Of a stretch of DNA of 64,000 nt, positions 16,400 through 24,313 are shown one piece after another. The translations under genes and the position numbers were made by a program. How positions within the stretch are numbered: the first letter of the stretch is position 1; every line of letters begins with the position of its first letter. The stretch comes from Chitinophaga lutea (GTDB lineage Bacteria; Bacteroidota; Bacteroidia; Chitinophagales; Chitinophagaceae): the NCBI RefSeq assembly GCF_003813775.1, contig NZ_RPDH01000002.1, forward strand, positions 496,001 through 560,000, in the 5' to 3' direction. The notes under the pieces are model-generated. The model saw only the letters and a program-made list of their open reading frames with translations. It had not been told where the DNA came from and made no database searches.

Positions 16400-18010
16400 C
16401 TATTCTATCCGCACCCGGCGCAGTTCCAGCAGGTTCAACCCGTTCCCGATAAGGCCTTTGACATTCGGCTGACGGAAGCGGACCGACATATCATAAAACA
16501 ACGGTACCACCGGGGCGTCGCTGATCACCAGCTGGTCCATTTCCCGGTACAGGCCATAGCGGACGGAATCGTCGGTTTCCTGGATGGCTTTCTCGTACAG
16601 CGCATCAAAAGCGGGATTCGTGTACCGGGTATAATTCGGCGGAGAAGGGTTTTTGCTGTAAAACATCGCGAGGTAGCTCTCGGCATCAGGATAATCGGCA
16701 ATCCAGCTGCCGCGGAAAAACGGCACGGCGGATTTGGCCACCTGGTCCATCAGCGTACCCTTCTGCACGATTTCCACCTGCACCGGCACACCGATTTCCT
16801 GCAACTGGTGCGCGACATAGTCCGCCAGGTCGGCGTAGATCGGGATCGACACCAGTTTGATGGGCGAAAGTCCTTTCCCTCCGGGGTAACCGGCTTCCCG
16901 GAGCAATTGCCGGGCTTTGGCGGGCTGAAAAGAATATCCTTTCACCTTTACCGAATCGAACGACGGCAAACCGGCGGGCACAAATCCGGAAATAGCGGCA
17001 TGACCGATGCTGTTGCGGAGATACGTCATCATTTTCGTACGGTCAAAACCGTAGTTGATGGCCTGCCGCACTTTCAGATCGCGTAACGGGGAATTGGCCA
17101 CGCCGGGTTTGGCGGGGTCCATCACAATCCCGAAATACTCGGTATTCAGGTAGGGCGCCTTCATCAGCGCTATTTTCCCTTCCCATTCCTTTTTCAGCGC
17201 GCCCTGTTTGGTGAGTACCTCATCTTTGAAAGAGGCCTCGATATCATTGATAAAATCCAGCTGGCCCTGCCGGAAAAGCAGGAACTCGGTACCCTTGCTG
17301 TCTACAAAGCTCACTTTCACCGCATCGAGGTATGGCAGCTGCCGTCCGGCGGCATCCCGCTCGAAATAACGCTGGTTTTTATGGAGGACGAGCGCCTGCC
17401 CTTCGTCCCAGAAATGGAAAATAAAGGGCCCGGTGCCGCAGGGATGCTTACGGAAGTCTTTGCCATACTTCTCCACGGCCTCATGCGGCACGATGGAGCA
17501 ATACTGCATGCTGAGAATGCCCATGATCGGGTGGAACGGGCGCAGTAAAGTCAGCACGAAGGTGCTGTCGTTCGCGGCGCGAAACCCGGTAACGGGGTCC
17601 ACTTTATCATTGAAGATCCACGAGCCCGGCGAGGCGGTGGCGGGATCCATCACCCGTTTGAGGCTGTACACCACATCCTGCGCCGTCATTTTCCGGCCCT
17701 TGCCGCCGGGGAACAGCTCTGAGTCGTGAAAGAACACATCCGTCCGCAGATGAAACGTATACGTTTTCCGGTCGGGCGACACCTCCCAGCTTTTGGCAAG
17801 CGACGGCACGATGTTCAGCAGGCTGTCCGGCTCCACCAGCGTGTTATAAATCTGGCGCACGGCCCAGATGATGGCCTGGTTCTTCGCAAATGCCGGGTCG
17901 AGCGAAGGAATGCCCTCCGGCTGGTTATAGCGGAAAACCATTTTGCCGTTGTGCGAAACATGGCCGCAGGCGCAGATGAAAACGGTGAAAAGAGGCAGGA
18001 GGTATCTCAT
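16400..18010 (-). CDS. ABC transporter substrate-binding lipoprotein, peptide type (SBP family 5)
   Basis: 536 residues from the ATG at 18010. The longer frame to 18076 is rejected because MRYLLPLFTVFICACG starts a lipoprotein signal with the lipid-modified Cys within residues 14-16. Family 5 landmarks: GIPSLDPAFAKNQ, PSLAKSWEVSPDRKTYTFHL, GRKMTAQDVVYSLKRVMDP, PYLNTEYFGIVMD, VRQAINYGFDRTKMM and YPDAESYLAMFYS. It should capture oligopeptides or related solutes outside the inner membrane. No permease or ATPase is adjacent; a DppB-type permease lies 5 kb away at 23255-24313. It is divergent from the M1 peptidase gene, which suggests peptide use (inference). Confidence 0.92.
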   Translation of the reverse strand: MRYLLPLFTVFICACGHVSHNGKMVFRYNQPEGIPSLDPAFAKNQAIIWAVRQIYNTLVEPDSLLNIVPSLAKSWEVSPDRKTYTFHLRTDVFFHDSELFPGGKGRKMTAQDVVYSLKRVMDPATASPGSWIFNDKVDPVTGFRAANDSTFVLTLLRPFHPIMGILSMQYCSIVPHEAVEKYGKDFRKHPCGTGPFIFHFWDEGQALVLHKNQRYFERDAAGRQLPYLDAVKVSFVDSKGTEFLLFRQGQLDFINDIEASFKDEVLTKQGALKKEWEGKIALMKAPYLNTEYFGIVMDPAKPGVANSPLRDLKVRQAINYGFDRTKMMTYLRNSIGHAAISGFVPAGLPSFDSVKVKGYSFQPAKARQLLREAGYPGGKGLSPIKLVSIPIYADLADYVAHQLQEIGVPVQVEIVQKGTLMDQVAKSAVPFFRGSWIADYPDAESYLAMFYSKNPSPPNYTRYTNPAFDALYEKAIQETDDSVRYGLYREMDQLVISDAPVVPLFYDMSVRFRQPNVKGLIGNGLNLLELRRVRIE

Positions 18011-18110
18011 AAAAAACGGCTTTAAGGTAGCCAGAAAATGACGGAAAGCCAAGAAAATCTCCCTCATCTCCCCCATTTAAAATATATTGCCGTTTAAATT
18101 ATACCTGGTC

Positions 18111-19748
18111 ATGAGAAGCCTCATTGTATGGCTGGCTGCCTTTGCCGCACTGCCTGCCGCTCACGCACAGCAAACCAAAACCTTTTCCCGGCAGGACACC
18201 CTCCGCGGCACGCTCACGGCAGACCGCAACTGGTGGGACGTCACCTTTTACGACCTCCAGGCAACCATCGACCCCGCTGCCAAAAGTATCAAAGGCCGCA
18301 ATGTGATTCATTACCGGGTGCTGCAACCTTCGCAGCGCCTGCAGATCGACCTGCAGGATCCCCTCAAAATCAGCAGCATCGAGCAGAACGGCGAGGCGCT
18401 CACCTTCCGCAAAGACGGCAATGCATGGTTCGTGGATCTGAAAGCCCCGCAACCGAAAGGCAAAATCCTCCAGCTCGACATCGCATATGAAGGCCTCCCG
18501 AGAGAAGCTAAAAACGCACCGTGGGACGGCGGCATCGTCTGGGGAAAAGACTCCCTGCAGCGCCCCTGGATAGCCTCCGCCTGCCAGGGCCTCGGCGCCA
18601 GCGTGTGGTGGCCCAATAAAGATCACCAGTCGGAAGAGCCGGACAGTATGCGCATCCGCATCACCGTACCCGAAGGGCTCACCAACGTGAGCAACGGCCG
18701 CCTCCAGGGCAAAAAGGATAACGGCGACGGCACCACGACATTCAACTGGTTCGTCGGCAATCCCATCAACAACTACGACGTGGCCATCAACATCGCGCAC
18801 TACGGTAACTTCTCCGACCGCTACAAAGGAGCTGCCGGCGACCTCGACCTCGATTACTGGGTGCTCGACTACAACGTTGCCCGCGCAAAAACGCATTTCA
18901 ACGTGGTGAAACCTATGATGAAGTGTTTTGAATACTGGTTCGGACCCTATCCTTTTTATAAAGACAGTTACAAGATGGTGGAAACGCCTCACCTCGGCAT
19001 GGAGCACCAGAGCGCCGTGGCCTATGGCAACCAGTATAAAATGGGCTACCGCGGCACCGACCTGTCGGGCACCGGCTGGGGCAAAAAATGGGACTTCATC
19101 ATCATCCACGAAAGCGGCCATGAATGGTTCGGGAATAATATCACCACGAAGGATATCGCAGACATGTGGGTGCACGAATCGTTCACCAATTACTCCGAAA
19201 CGCTTTTCACCGAATGCGAATACGGTAAAGACGCTGCCAATGCTTACCTGCAGGGCATCCGTAAAAAAATAGCGAACGACATACCCATCATCGGGGTATA
19301 CGGCGTAAACCACGAAGGCTCCGGCGATATGTATCCCAAAGGCGCCAACATGCTGCACACCATCCGACAGATCATCAATAACGACGAGACCTTCCGGAAA
19401 ATACTGCGCGGCCTGAACAAAACCTTCTATCACCAGACGGTGACCGGCCGCCAGGTAGAACAGTACATCAACAAAACCAGCGGCAAGAACTTCGACAAGG
19501 TATTCGACCAATACCTGCGCCGCACCCGCCCGCCGGTGTTCGAATACAGCCTTGTCGACAATACCCTGAAATACAGATGGGTTGCCGATGTGAAAGGATT
19601 CGACATGCCGCTGAAAGTAACCCTGGCCGATGGCAAAAAAGGGTTCATCTACCCTACTGCCGAATGGAAAACCACCCGGTTGCAGTTAAGCGCTGCTGAT
19701 AAGTTTGAGGTGGACCCTAACTTTTATGTGAAGGTGCAGGCGAATTAA
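18111..19748 (+). CDS. M1 family metallopeptidase, secreted
   Basis: 545 residues from the ATG at 18111, which starts a signal peptide (MRSLIVWLAAFAALPAAHAQ). The in-frame start at 18087 would spoil it. The zinc site is H333ESGH337 with E356 19 residues later (ADMWVHE). The exopeptidase motif of the M1 family is LGMEHQSAVAYG, near 298. The N-terminal beta domain (about 40-230) and the catalytic domain are present. The long helical C-terminal domain of aminopeptidase N is missing, as in other short Bacteroidota M1 enzymes. It should trim peptides in the periplasm. Confidence 0.94.
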   Translation: MRSLIVWLAAFAALPAAHAQQTKTFSRQDTLRGTLTADRNWWDVTFYDLQATIDPAAKSIKGRNVIHYRVLQPSQRLQIDLQDPLKISSIEQNGEALTFRKDGNAWFVDLKAPQPKGKILQLDIAYEGLPREAKNAPWDGGIVWGKDSLQRPWIASACQGLGASVWWPNKDHQSEEPDSMRIRITVPEGLTNVSNGRLQGKKDNGDGTTTFNWFVGNPINNYDVAINIAHYGNFSDRYKGAAGDLDLDYWVLDYNVARAKTHFNVVKPMMKCFEYWFGPYPFYKDSYKMVETPHLGMEHQSAVAYGNQYKMGYRGTDLSGTGWGKKWDFIIIHESGHEWFGNNITTKDIADMWVHESFTNYSETLFTECEYGKDAANAYLQGIRKKIANDIPIIGVYGVNHEGSGDMYPKGANMLHTIRQIINNDETFRKILRGLNKTFYHQTVTGRQVEQYINKTSGKNFDKVFDQYLRRTRPPVFEYSLVDNTLKYRWVADVKGFDMPLKVTLADGKKGFIYPTAEWKTTRLQLSAADKFEVDPNFYVKVQAN

Positions 19749-19800
19749 ACAGCAATAGCCCGTGGTCTGATGTTTGCAGCATGTAACAAAACCATGCTAT

Positions 19801-20241
19801 ATGAAGAACAGGCAACAACAACTCGAAAAATTCTTCGCCGCCTACGAGCAGCGCTTCAACGATGTGCTCAACGATAAACCGGCCGATGTGGACGCTACGG
19901 CCGCCGCTTTTGCGGAATACTTTGTGGAATCTTCCCCCGCCGGTGTGATGGGTGGTAAAAACGATGAAAAGTTCAAAGAGCAGATCCCCAAAGGGAACGA
20001 GTTCTACAAAAAGATCGGCACCCTGTCCATGAAAATCGGTACGCTCGACATCACCCGACTCGATGATTTCCACGCCATCGCCAAGGTACACTGGTTATCT
20101 TCCTACAAGGAAAATAAAAACATCGAGTTCGATGTATTTTACATAGTGAACCTTGTGGGCGACGAGCCAAAGATTTTCGCTTACATTACCGGCGATGAGC
20201 AAAAAGTTTTGCAGGAAAATGGCCTTGTACCGAAACAATAG
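19801..20241 (+). CDS. SnoaL/NTF2-like protein
   Basis: 146 residues from the ATG at 19801; an in-frame TTG at 19774 is less likely. It starts with a helical segment (KNRQQQLEKFFAAYEQRFND) and continues with alternating strands (GTLSMKIGTLDITRLDDFHA, HWLSSYKENKNIEFDVFYIV). This matches the cone-shaped NTF2/SnoaL fold. No catalytic residues can be assigned. It lies 15 bp before the DUF721 gene. Confidence 0.7.
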   Translation: MKNRQQQLEKFFAAYEQRFNDVLNDKPADVDATAAAFAEYFVESSPAGVMGGKNDEKFKEQIPKGNEFYKKIGTLSMKIGTLDITRLDDFHAIAKVHWLSSYKENKNIEFDVFYIVNLVGDEPKIFAYITGDEQKVLQENGLVPKQ

Positions 20242-20244
20242 ACT

Positions 20245-20252
20245 TACATTTG
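20245..20252 (+). promoter_or_regulatory. Promoter for a nearly leaderless DUF721 mRNA, -7 box TACATTTG
   Basis: Exact TAnnTTTG match ending 4 bases before the ATG at 20257, with a TTG (20225-20227) 17 bases upstream as possible -33 element. Transcription would begin at or within a base or two of the start codon, giving a leaderless message. Confidence 0.5.
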
Positions 20253-20256
20253 CAGC

Positions 20257-20544
20257 ATGCGTTACAAGGTTGTCAGCATGGGAGATGCGTTGAAGGAATA
20301 CCTCAACAAAAGCCGGTTCAAACCCAGGCTGATGGAGGTTCGTATACAGGAAAACTGGGAACAGGTGGTGGGTAAAACCATTGCCCGGTACACGGAAAGC
20401 GTGCAGCTGTTTGACGGCAAACTGGTGATTACCACTACGGTAGCCCCATTAAAACAGGAGCTGAATTATTCCAAAGATCGCATCATCCGGCTGGTGAACG
20501 ACATGCTGGGAGAAGAAATTGTCAAAGAAGTGATGATCCGGTAG
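20257..20544 (+). CDS. DUF721 / DciA-like protein
   Basis: 95 residues. The DUF721 core is visible: SMGDALKEYLNKSRFKPRLM, then VRIQENWEQVVGKTIARYTE, LFDGKLVITTTVAPLKQELN and IIRLVNDMLGEEIVKEVMIR. In many bacteria this family (DciA) helps load the replicative helicase DnaB. In Bacteroidota the short form is conserved and thought to be equivalent, though direct proof is limited. A terminator lies 26 bp downstream. Confidence 0.88.
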   Translation: MRYKVVSMGDALKEYLNKSRFKPRLMEVRIQENWEQVVGKTIARYTESVQLFDGKLVITTTVAPLKQELNYSKDRIIRLVNDMLGEEIVKEVMIR

Positions 20545-20569
20545 CAACCGGCGTCCTTTTATCTTATAC

Positions 20570-20599
20570 AGCCTGCAGCTTTATGGTTGCAGGCTTTTT
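20570..20599 (+). terminator. Rho-independent terminator after the DUF721 gene
   Basis: 8-bp stem AGCCTGCA/TGCAGGCT with a 10-base loop and a T-run. Confidence 0.8.
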
Positions 20600-20760
20600 C
20601 TTTTATTTATTGCAGGCACTGCCTTTTAACCTGCGGCATCCGTAAGGCCAATTCAATGCGGATGCAGAAACTTGAGGGACGCAATGATGCAATCTTCAAA
20701 TTGTCGTAGCAACTCCCCTCCTGCACACATTGGCAATTATTCAACCTCCCTGCATAGCCG

Positions 20761-20850
20761 CTTCGCCACACCATCCCCTCTCCTTCCACAACCGGCTTCG
20801 CCGGGGTCGCATTGCTTACATCGTTGACGGTGAAACGGGTACGCAGCTGC
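20761..20850 (-). pseudogene. Relic of a duplicated DUF4252 gene 3' end
   Basis: This segment is a diverged tandem copy of the 3' end of the DUF4252 gene next to it (20874-20988). It reads QLRTRFTVNDVS on the minus strand against HLRTRLTINDVS in the intact gene, then a region equivalent to PAVEGGSGDVAKQ. About 24 bases are missing from the middle. An 81-codon frame spans it, but there is no start region or signal peptide, so it is treated as a relic. Confidence 0.65.
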
Positions 20851-20864
20851 ATTGCTTCAATCCC

Positions 20865-21431
20865 TTACGGCTGCTTCGCCACATCGCCGCTTCCTCCTTC
20901 AACAGCCGGCTGCGTCGCCTGGCCGTGTTCCTGGAGTTTGTTGATCACGCGGCTTACGTCGTTGATGGTGAGGCGGGTACGCAGGTGCGCCATCGTCATT
21001 TCTTCGTCGTCCTGGATCAGTACCACCAGGTTGTCGAGCCGTTCATCGTTTTTGCCGTCGGACAGCAGGAAGATGTTGCTGCCTTTATGCCGCATCTCCA
21101 TCAGCGGTTCGAAATTGCCGCCTTTTTTCAGGTTTTCTTTCAGCAGGGCGATGGACTGCGCCGGGATCGGCTGCCCCTCCTGCAGCTGGATGGTGTAGAG
21201 TTTTACGCTGCGCACTTTTTTAAGGGCCAACTTGATGTAAGCCGCATCTCCGTCCCAGGCAGACCTGGGCACAAACCAGCTCACAATCCGCAGCGGCAGA
21301 AAACTCAGCCCGAGGCGGTGGGTTTCCCCTATCTCGGCAAAATCGTTGGTGAACTGGCGGAGCTCTTTGCGCTGGGCGGAAGCAGCGCTCAGGATAAACA
21401 GGGCGGCGAGGGTGAAAAGTATCCGTTTCAT
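20865..21431 (-). CDS. DUF4252 domain-containing secreted protein (1)
   Basis: 188 residues from the ATG at 21431, which begins a signal peptide (MKRILFTLAALFILSAASAQ). The DUF4252 body follows, with ending block LVVLIQDDEEMTMAHLRTRL and TINDVSRVINKL. The family is small, exported and found beside ECF sigma/anti-sigma pairs in Bacteroidota; its function is not known. It is the last gene of the sigma-anti-sigma-DUF4252-DUF4252 unit, although a terminator (21458-21492) lies between the two DUF4252 genes, so it may be expressed less. Confidence 0.85.
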   Translation of the reverse strand: MKRILFTLAALFILSAASAQRKELRQFTNDFAEIGETHRLGLSFLPLRIVSWFVPRSAWDGDAAYIKLALKKVRSVKLYTIQLQEGQPIPAQSIALLKENLKKGGNFEPLMEMRHKGSNIFLLSDGKNDERLDNLVVLIQDDEEMTMAHLRTRLTINDVSRVINKLQEHGQATQPAVEGGSGDVAKQP

Positions 21432-21457
21432 GTTCGGGGAAATAAGCAGGGTGATTG

Positions 21458-21492
21458 AAAAAAAGGCCGTCCCGCTTGTCAGCAGAACGGCC
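21458..21492 (-). terminator. Terminator or attenuator between the two DUF4252 genes
   Basis: Minus-strand stem GGCCGT/ACGGCC with a 16-base loop, followed by TTTTTTT. It lies 8 bp past the upstream gene's stop. Confidence 0.65.
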
Positions 21493-21499
21493 GCGCATA

Positions 21500-22048
21500 T
21501 CATTTAGGGCCTTTGGGGCCTTTACTTCCTTTGTCGCCCCGGAGTTTGCCGAGGTTTTCAAAACCGTCTATCTTCATGTCTCCGGCGATGCCGGCCAGTT
21601 CGTTGAGGCTGATGTCCCCGAATACCGTGAGGGCCACGAATTCATCGGTGGAGCCCACGAGCATCACCAGTTCGGCGATGTTGCCGCTGGCATGTTCCCG
21701 TACCATGAACTTCACGTCGGCTTCTTTGTCGCGCACCGTCATCAGTTCCTCAAGGCCGGCGCCGAGGAAAGACACGGCTTCCTTGAACAGTTTCTGCCCG
21801 TCTTTGGCGTCTTCCTTCACCAGGATGCGCATGCCTTTGAGTTTGGAAGCCACGCTCACGATCTTTTTGGCGTCCGGGTCGTCCATCGACAGTTTCGAGA
21901 ACATGCTGAACATCTTCGGGGTGATGTTGATCACCGTAAAGGCCGGATCGTCCTGGTACTTCAGGAAAAATTTATCGATGGTGCTCTGCGCCAGCGCAAA
22001 CTGGCTGGTGCAAAGGGCGATGATGAGCAGGAAAGTTATCCGTTTCAT
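21500..22048 (-). CDS. DUF4252 domain-containing secreted protein (2), collagen-like tail
   Basis: 182 residues from the ATG at 22048, chosen because it starts a signal peptide (MKRITFLLIIALCTSQFALA). The long frame upstream to 22264 has no such feature. Core: KMFSMFSKLSMDDPDAKKIV, LKGMRILVKED and MVREHASGNIAELVMLVGST, then VFGDISLNELAGIAGDMKID. It ends GDKGSKGPKGPK, a short Gly-x-y run resembling a collagen-like tail. Paralogous to the next gene. Function unknown; the sigma factor context suggests an envelope-response target. Confidence 0.88.
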   Translation of the reverse strand: MKRITFLLIIALCTSQFALAQSTIDKFFLKYQDDPAFTVINITPKMFSMFSKLSMDDPDAKKIVSVASKLKGMRILVKEDAKDGQKLFKEAVSFLGAGLEELMTVRDKEADVKFMVREHASGNIAELVMLVGSTDEFVALTVFGDISLNELAGIAGDMKIDGFENLGKLRGDKGSKGPKGPK

Positions 22049-22124
22049 GTGCTTGGATTTATTTTCAAAGCCCAGGGAACCTTGCGGATGCGCGGTTTCA
22101 TGAGCCTTTCTTTTAGAATGGCGT

Positions 22125-22640
22125 TTAATTTCTGTCGTGTTCGAGTATCTCGGTAGCCTCTTGCAGGTAACTGAGCTTCTCCATTTGTGATTTCCCGCGG
22201 TTGAGATTCTTTGACAATATCTGCAGTGCTTTCTGTGTTTCGATATAGGCCAGCTTCGGATCATTATAGGTATCGCGGATGGCGTACGCGCTCCCTTCGG
22301 TCATTTGTTTTTTCTGGATAAACTGCTGCACCCCATACCCCATTCCTACACCTACCAGCAGAACGGCGGCATACTTCATCCATCCCTGCCAGAAAGGGCG
22401 AACGATAGTGGCAGTTTCCCAGGGGGCCCTGACGTCGGTGAACAGCTCGGGCATGGTATCGCCCTCCCCTTCTTCCGCATGATAATACCGGAACAGCGGC
22501 GCTGCCTCCTGCAGATCTGGCGGTAATGTGCCCTCATGAGCGGCAAAAAACTCGCGCAGCTGCAACTCTTCTACCTCCGTTGTTTCACAGGCCCAATACT
22601 TCTCCAGCAGGGCGCTGACGTTACTGTACTCCATATACAT
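22125..22640 (-). CDS. Anti-sigma factor candidate, single-pass membrane protein
   Basis: 171 residues. A soluble N-terminus (LLEKYWACETTEVEELQLRE, about 11-30) resembles the zinc-less anti-sigma domain used in Bacteroidota. A single transmembrane helix follows near 89-105 (MKYAAVLLVGVGMGYGV) and a charged C-terminal region. It overlaps the sigma gene by 20 bp, the usual arrangement for a sigma/anti-sigma pair. The start could also be the second ATG at 22634. It should hold the sigma factor at the inner membrane (inference from position and layout). Confidence 0.82.
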   Translation of the reverse strand: MYMEYSNVSALLEKYWACETTEVEELQLREFFAAHEGTLPPDLQEAAPLFRYYHAEEGEGDTMPELFTDVRAPWETATIVRPFWQGWMKYAAVLLVGVGMGYGVQQFIQKKQMTEGSAYAIRDTYNDPKLAYIETQKALQILSKNLNRGKSQMEKLSYLQEATEILEHDRN

Positions 22641-23139
22641 GCAAATTTTGCAATTGTTCCCGCACCTGTTTTCTGGCCCGGTGCAGGTTTATTTTAACTT
22701 CACTCATTTCGACGCCGAGCGCATCCGCAATCTCCTGGTAGCTCATGCCGTCTATGTCACGCAATTGCAGGATCGTCCGGTACTTTTCGGGCAAACGGTG
22801 GATCAGGCCGTGCACCCGCTTCATCAGGTCGCTCTGCTCCGTGCTTTGATGCGGGGTGTGCTGGTGCGCTGCCGGCACTTCCTGCGCACGGTCCAGGTCG
22901 TCCGTGATCCGGTACTTCTTACTCTTGAGCTTGTCCAGCGCCAGGTTACGGGTGATGCGCATGCACCACGCTTCCAGGTTCTGCAACTCGCCCATCTTCT
23001 CCCTGTTGTGCCACACCTTCACGAATGCATCCTGGATGATGTCTTTAGCATCCTCCTCATTGCCCAGCAACCGCAGCGCGAAGCGGAACAGCTTCTGCCG
23101 GATAGGCATGATTTGAGCAAGGAATACTTCTGACGACAT
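22621..23139 (-). CDS. ECF-type RNA polymerase sigma factor
   Basis: 172 residues. Region 2: LFRFALRLLGNEEDAKDIIQ with DAFVKVWHNREKMGELQNLE and AWCMRITRNLALDKLKSKK. Region 4: RLPEKYRTILQLRDIDGMSY and QEIADALGVEMSEVKINLHR. First gene of an operon with the anti-sigma candidate and two DUF4252 genes, so it probably activates its own operon (inference from known ECF behaviour). Confidence 0.94.
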   Translation of the reverse strand: MSSEVFLAQIMPIRQKLFRFALRLLGNEEDAKDIIQDAFVKVWHNREKMGELQNLEAWCMRITRNLALDKLKSKKYRITDDLDRAQEVPAAHQHTPHQSTEQSDLMKRVHGLIHRLPEKYRTILQLRDIDGMSYQEIADALGVEMSEVKINLHRARKQVREQLQNLHVYGVQ

Positions 23140-23254
23140 TTTCAGGTTTTTGGTTTGGCGGAAGGAGGCATTCCTTCAGTGTGTTACAATAAGAAGACGA
23201 CCCTCCGGAAGGTTTGTTACAAAATACGAGAAAAAAAATTGAAGGGACTGTAAA

Positions 23255-24313
23255 TCAGTTGCTTAAACGGATGCGGGGATCCACGATGCTGTACAGGAGG
23301 TCCGCCAGCAGGTTGATGATCACGAATATCCCGGCGGTAAACAGCACCGCCCCCATCACCACGGGGAAATCGAACTTCTCCAGGGCGTCCACCGTCACCT
23401 TGCCTATCCCCTTCCACCCGAAGATATATTCCACGAAGAAAGCCCCGGCCAGCAACTCGGCAAACCAGCCGGTAATGGCCGTAATAACGGGATTGAGCGC
23501 ATTGCGGAGCGCATGCCGGTATAAAATGGCCCGCCCGGCGAGCCCCTTGGCATAGGCGGTCCGGATATAGTCCTGCCCCAGCACGTCGAGCATGGCGCTG
23601 CGCGTAAGCTGTACGATGATGGCCAAAGGCCGTATGCCCAGCGTCAGGGCGGGCAGGATGAGGTTCCGCAGGTTGAGCACCCGACCCTCGAAAGGATCGA
23701 TATCAAAGAGGCTGCCGGTCATATGCAGCCCGGTATAGTCCGTGAGCACGAAGCCGAACAGGTACGCCAGCACGATGCCGGTAAAAAACGAGGGCGCCGA
23801 AATGCCGATCACGCTGGCAAACACGGCGCTCGTATCCATCCAGGTATTCTGTTTGACGGCGGACAGGATGCCGAGGGCGATCCCCAGCACCGTGGCCAGC
23901 ACCATGGCGGCCAAAGCAAGCACCAGCGTACCGGGCAGGGCTTCCATGAGTATTTCCCAGACGTCCTTTTTGCCCTGGTAGCTGCGCCGCAGGTAAGGTG
24001 TTTTCAGCACGAGCGCACGGTCGCCCCCCACCGAAAAAAGCGCCACGCCATTCAGGGATTCCTGCAGCTCGCCGCGGGTATGGATGCCGAGGGGCGACAA
24101 ATCATTGAGATACAACAGAAACTGGACGCTCTTCGGTTTGTCGAGGTGCAGCTCCCTGCGCACGTTCTCCAGCGAAGCCACATCGGCCCGCTGGCCCAGC
24201 GTAAGCCGCGCCGGGTCGGCGGGCAGCACGTTGAAGAGCAGGAAAATCACGATCACCACGCCCAACAGGACGAGGATGCCGTAGCCCAGTTTTCGTATGA
24301 AGAAACGCAGCAT
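23255..24313 (-). CDS. ABC transporter permease, DppB/OppB type
   Basis: 352 residues. The N-terminal signature FFIRKLGYGILVLLGVVIVI is typical of peptide/nickel permeases, and the cytoplasmic EAA loop reads GLAGRAILYRHALRNALNPV near 275. About six membrane helices. The start codon directly abuts the stop of the upstream DoxX gene (TAAATG), so translation is coupled. The partner permease (DppC) and ATPases (DppD/F) are absent from the window, which is unusual. A lone SBP lipoprotein at 16.4-18.0 kb could be its partner. Confidence 0.92.
   Translation of the reverse strand: MLRFFIRKLGYGILVLLGVVIVIFLLFNVLPADPARLTLGQRADVASLENVRRELHLDKPKSVQFLLYLNDLSPLGIHTRGELQESLNGVALFSVGGDRALVLKTPYLRRSYQGKKDVWEILMEALPGTLVLALAAMVLATVLGIALGILSAVKQNTWMDTSAVFASVIGISAPSFFTGIVLAYLFGFVLTDYTGLHMTGSLFDIDPFEGRVLNLRNLILPALTLGIRPLAIIVQLTRSAMLDVLGQDYIRTAYAKGLAGRAILYRHALRNALNPVITAITGWFAELLAGAFFVEYIFGWKGIGKVTVDALEKFDFPVVMGAVLFTAGIFVIINLLADLLYSIVDPRIRLSN

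Noticed and set aside
18099..19511. 470-codon frame antisense to the M1 peptidase gene
   Set aside because: Shadow frame; the peptidase has a complete zinc site on the other strand.
20607..20852. 81-codon minus-strand frame as a separate gene
   Set aside because: Its similarity to the DUF4252 end shows it to be a relic; it has no signal peptide or start region of its own.
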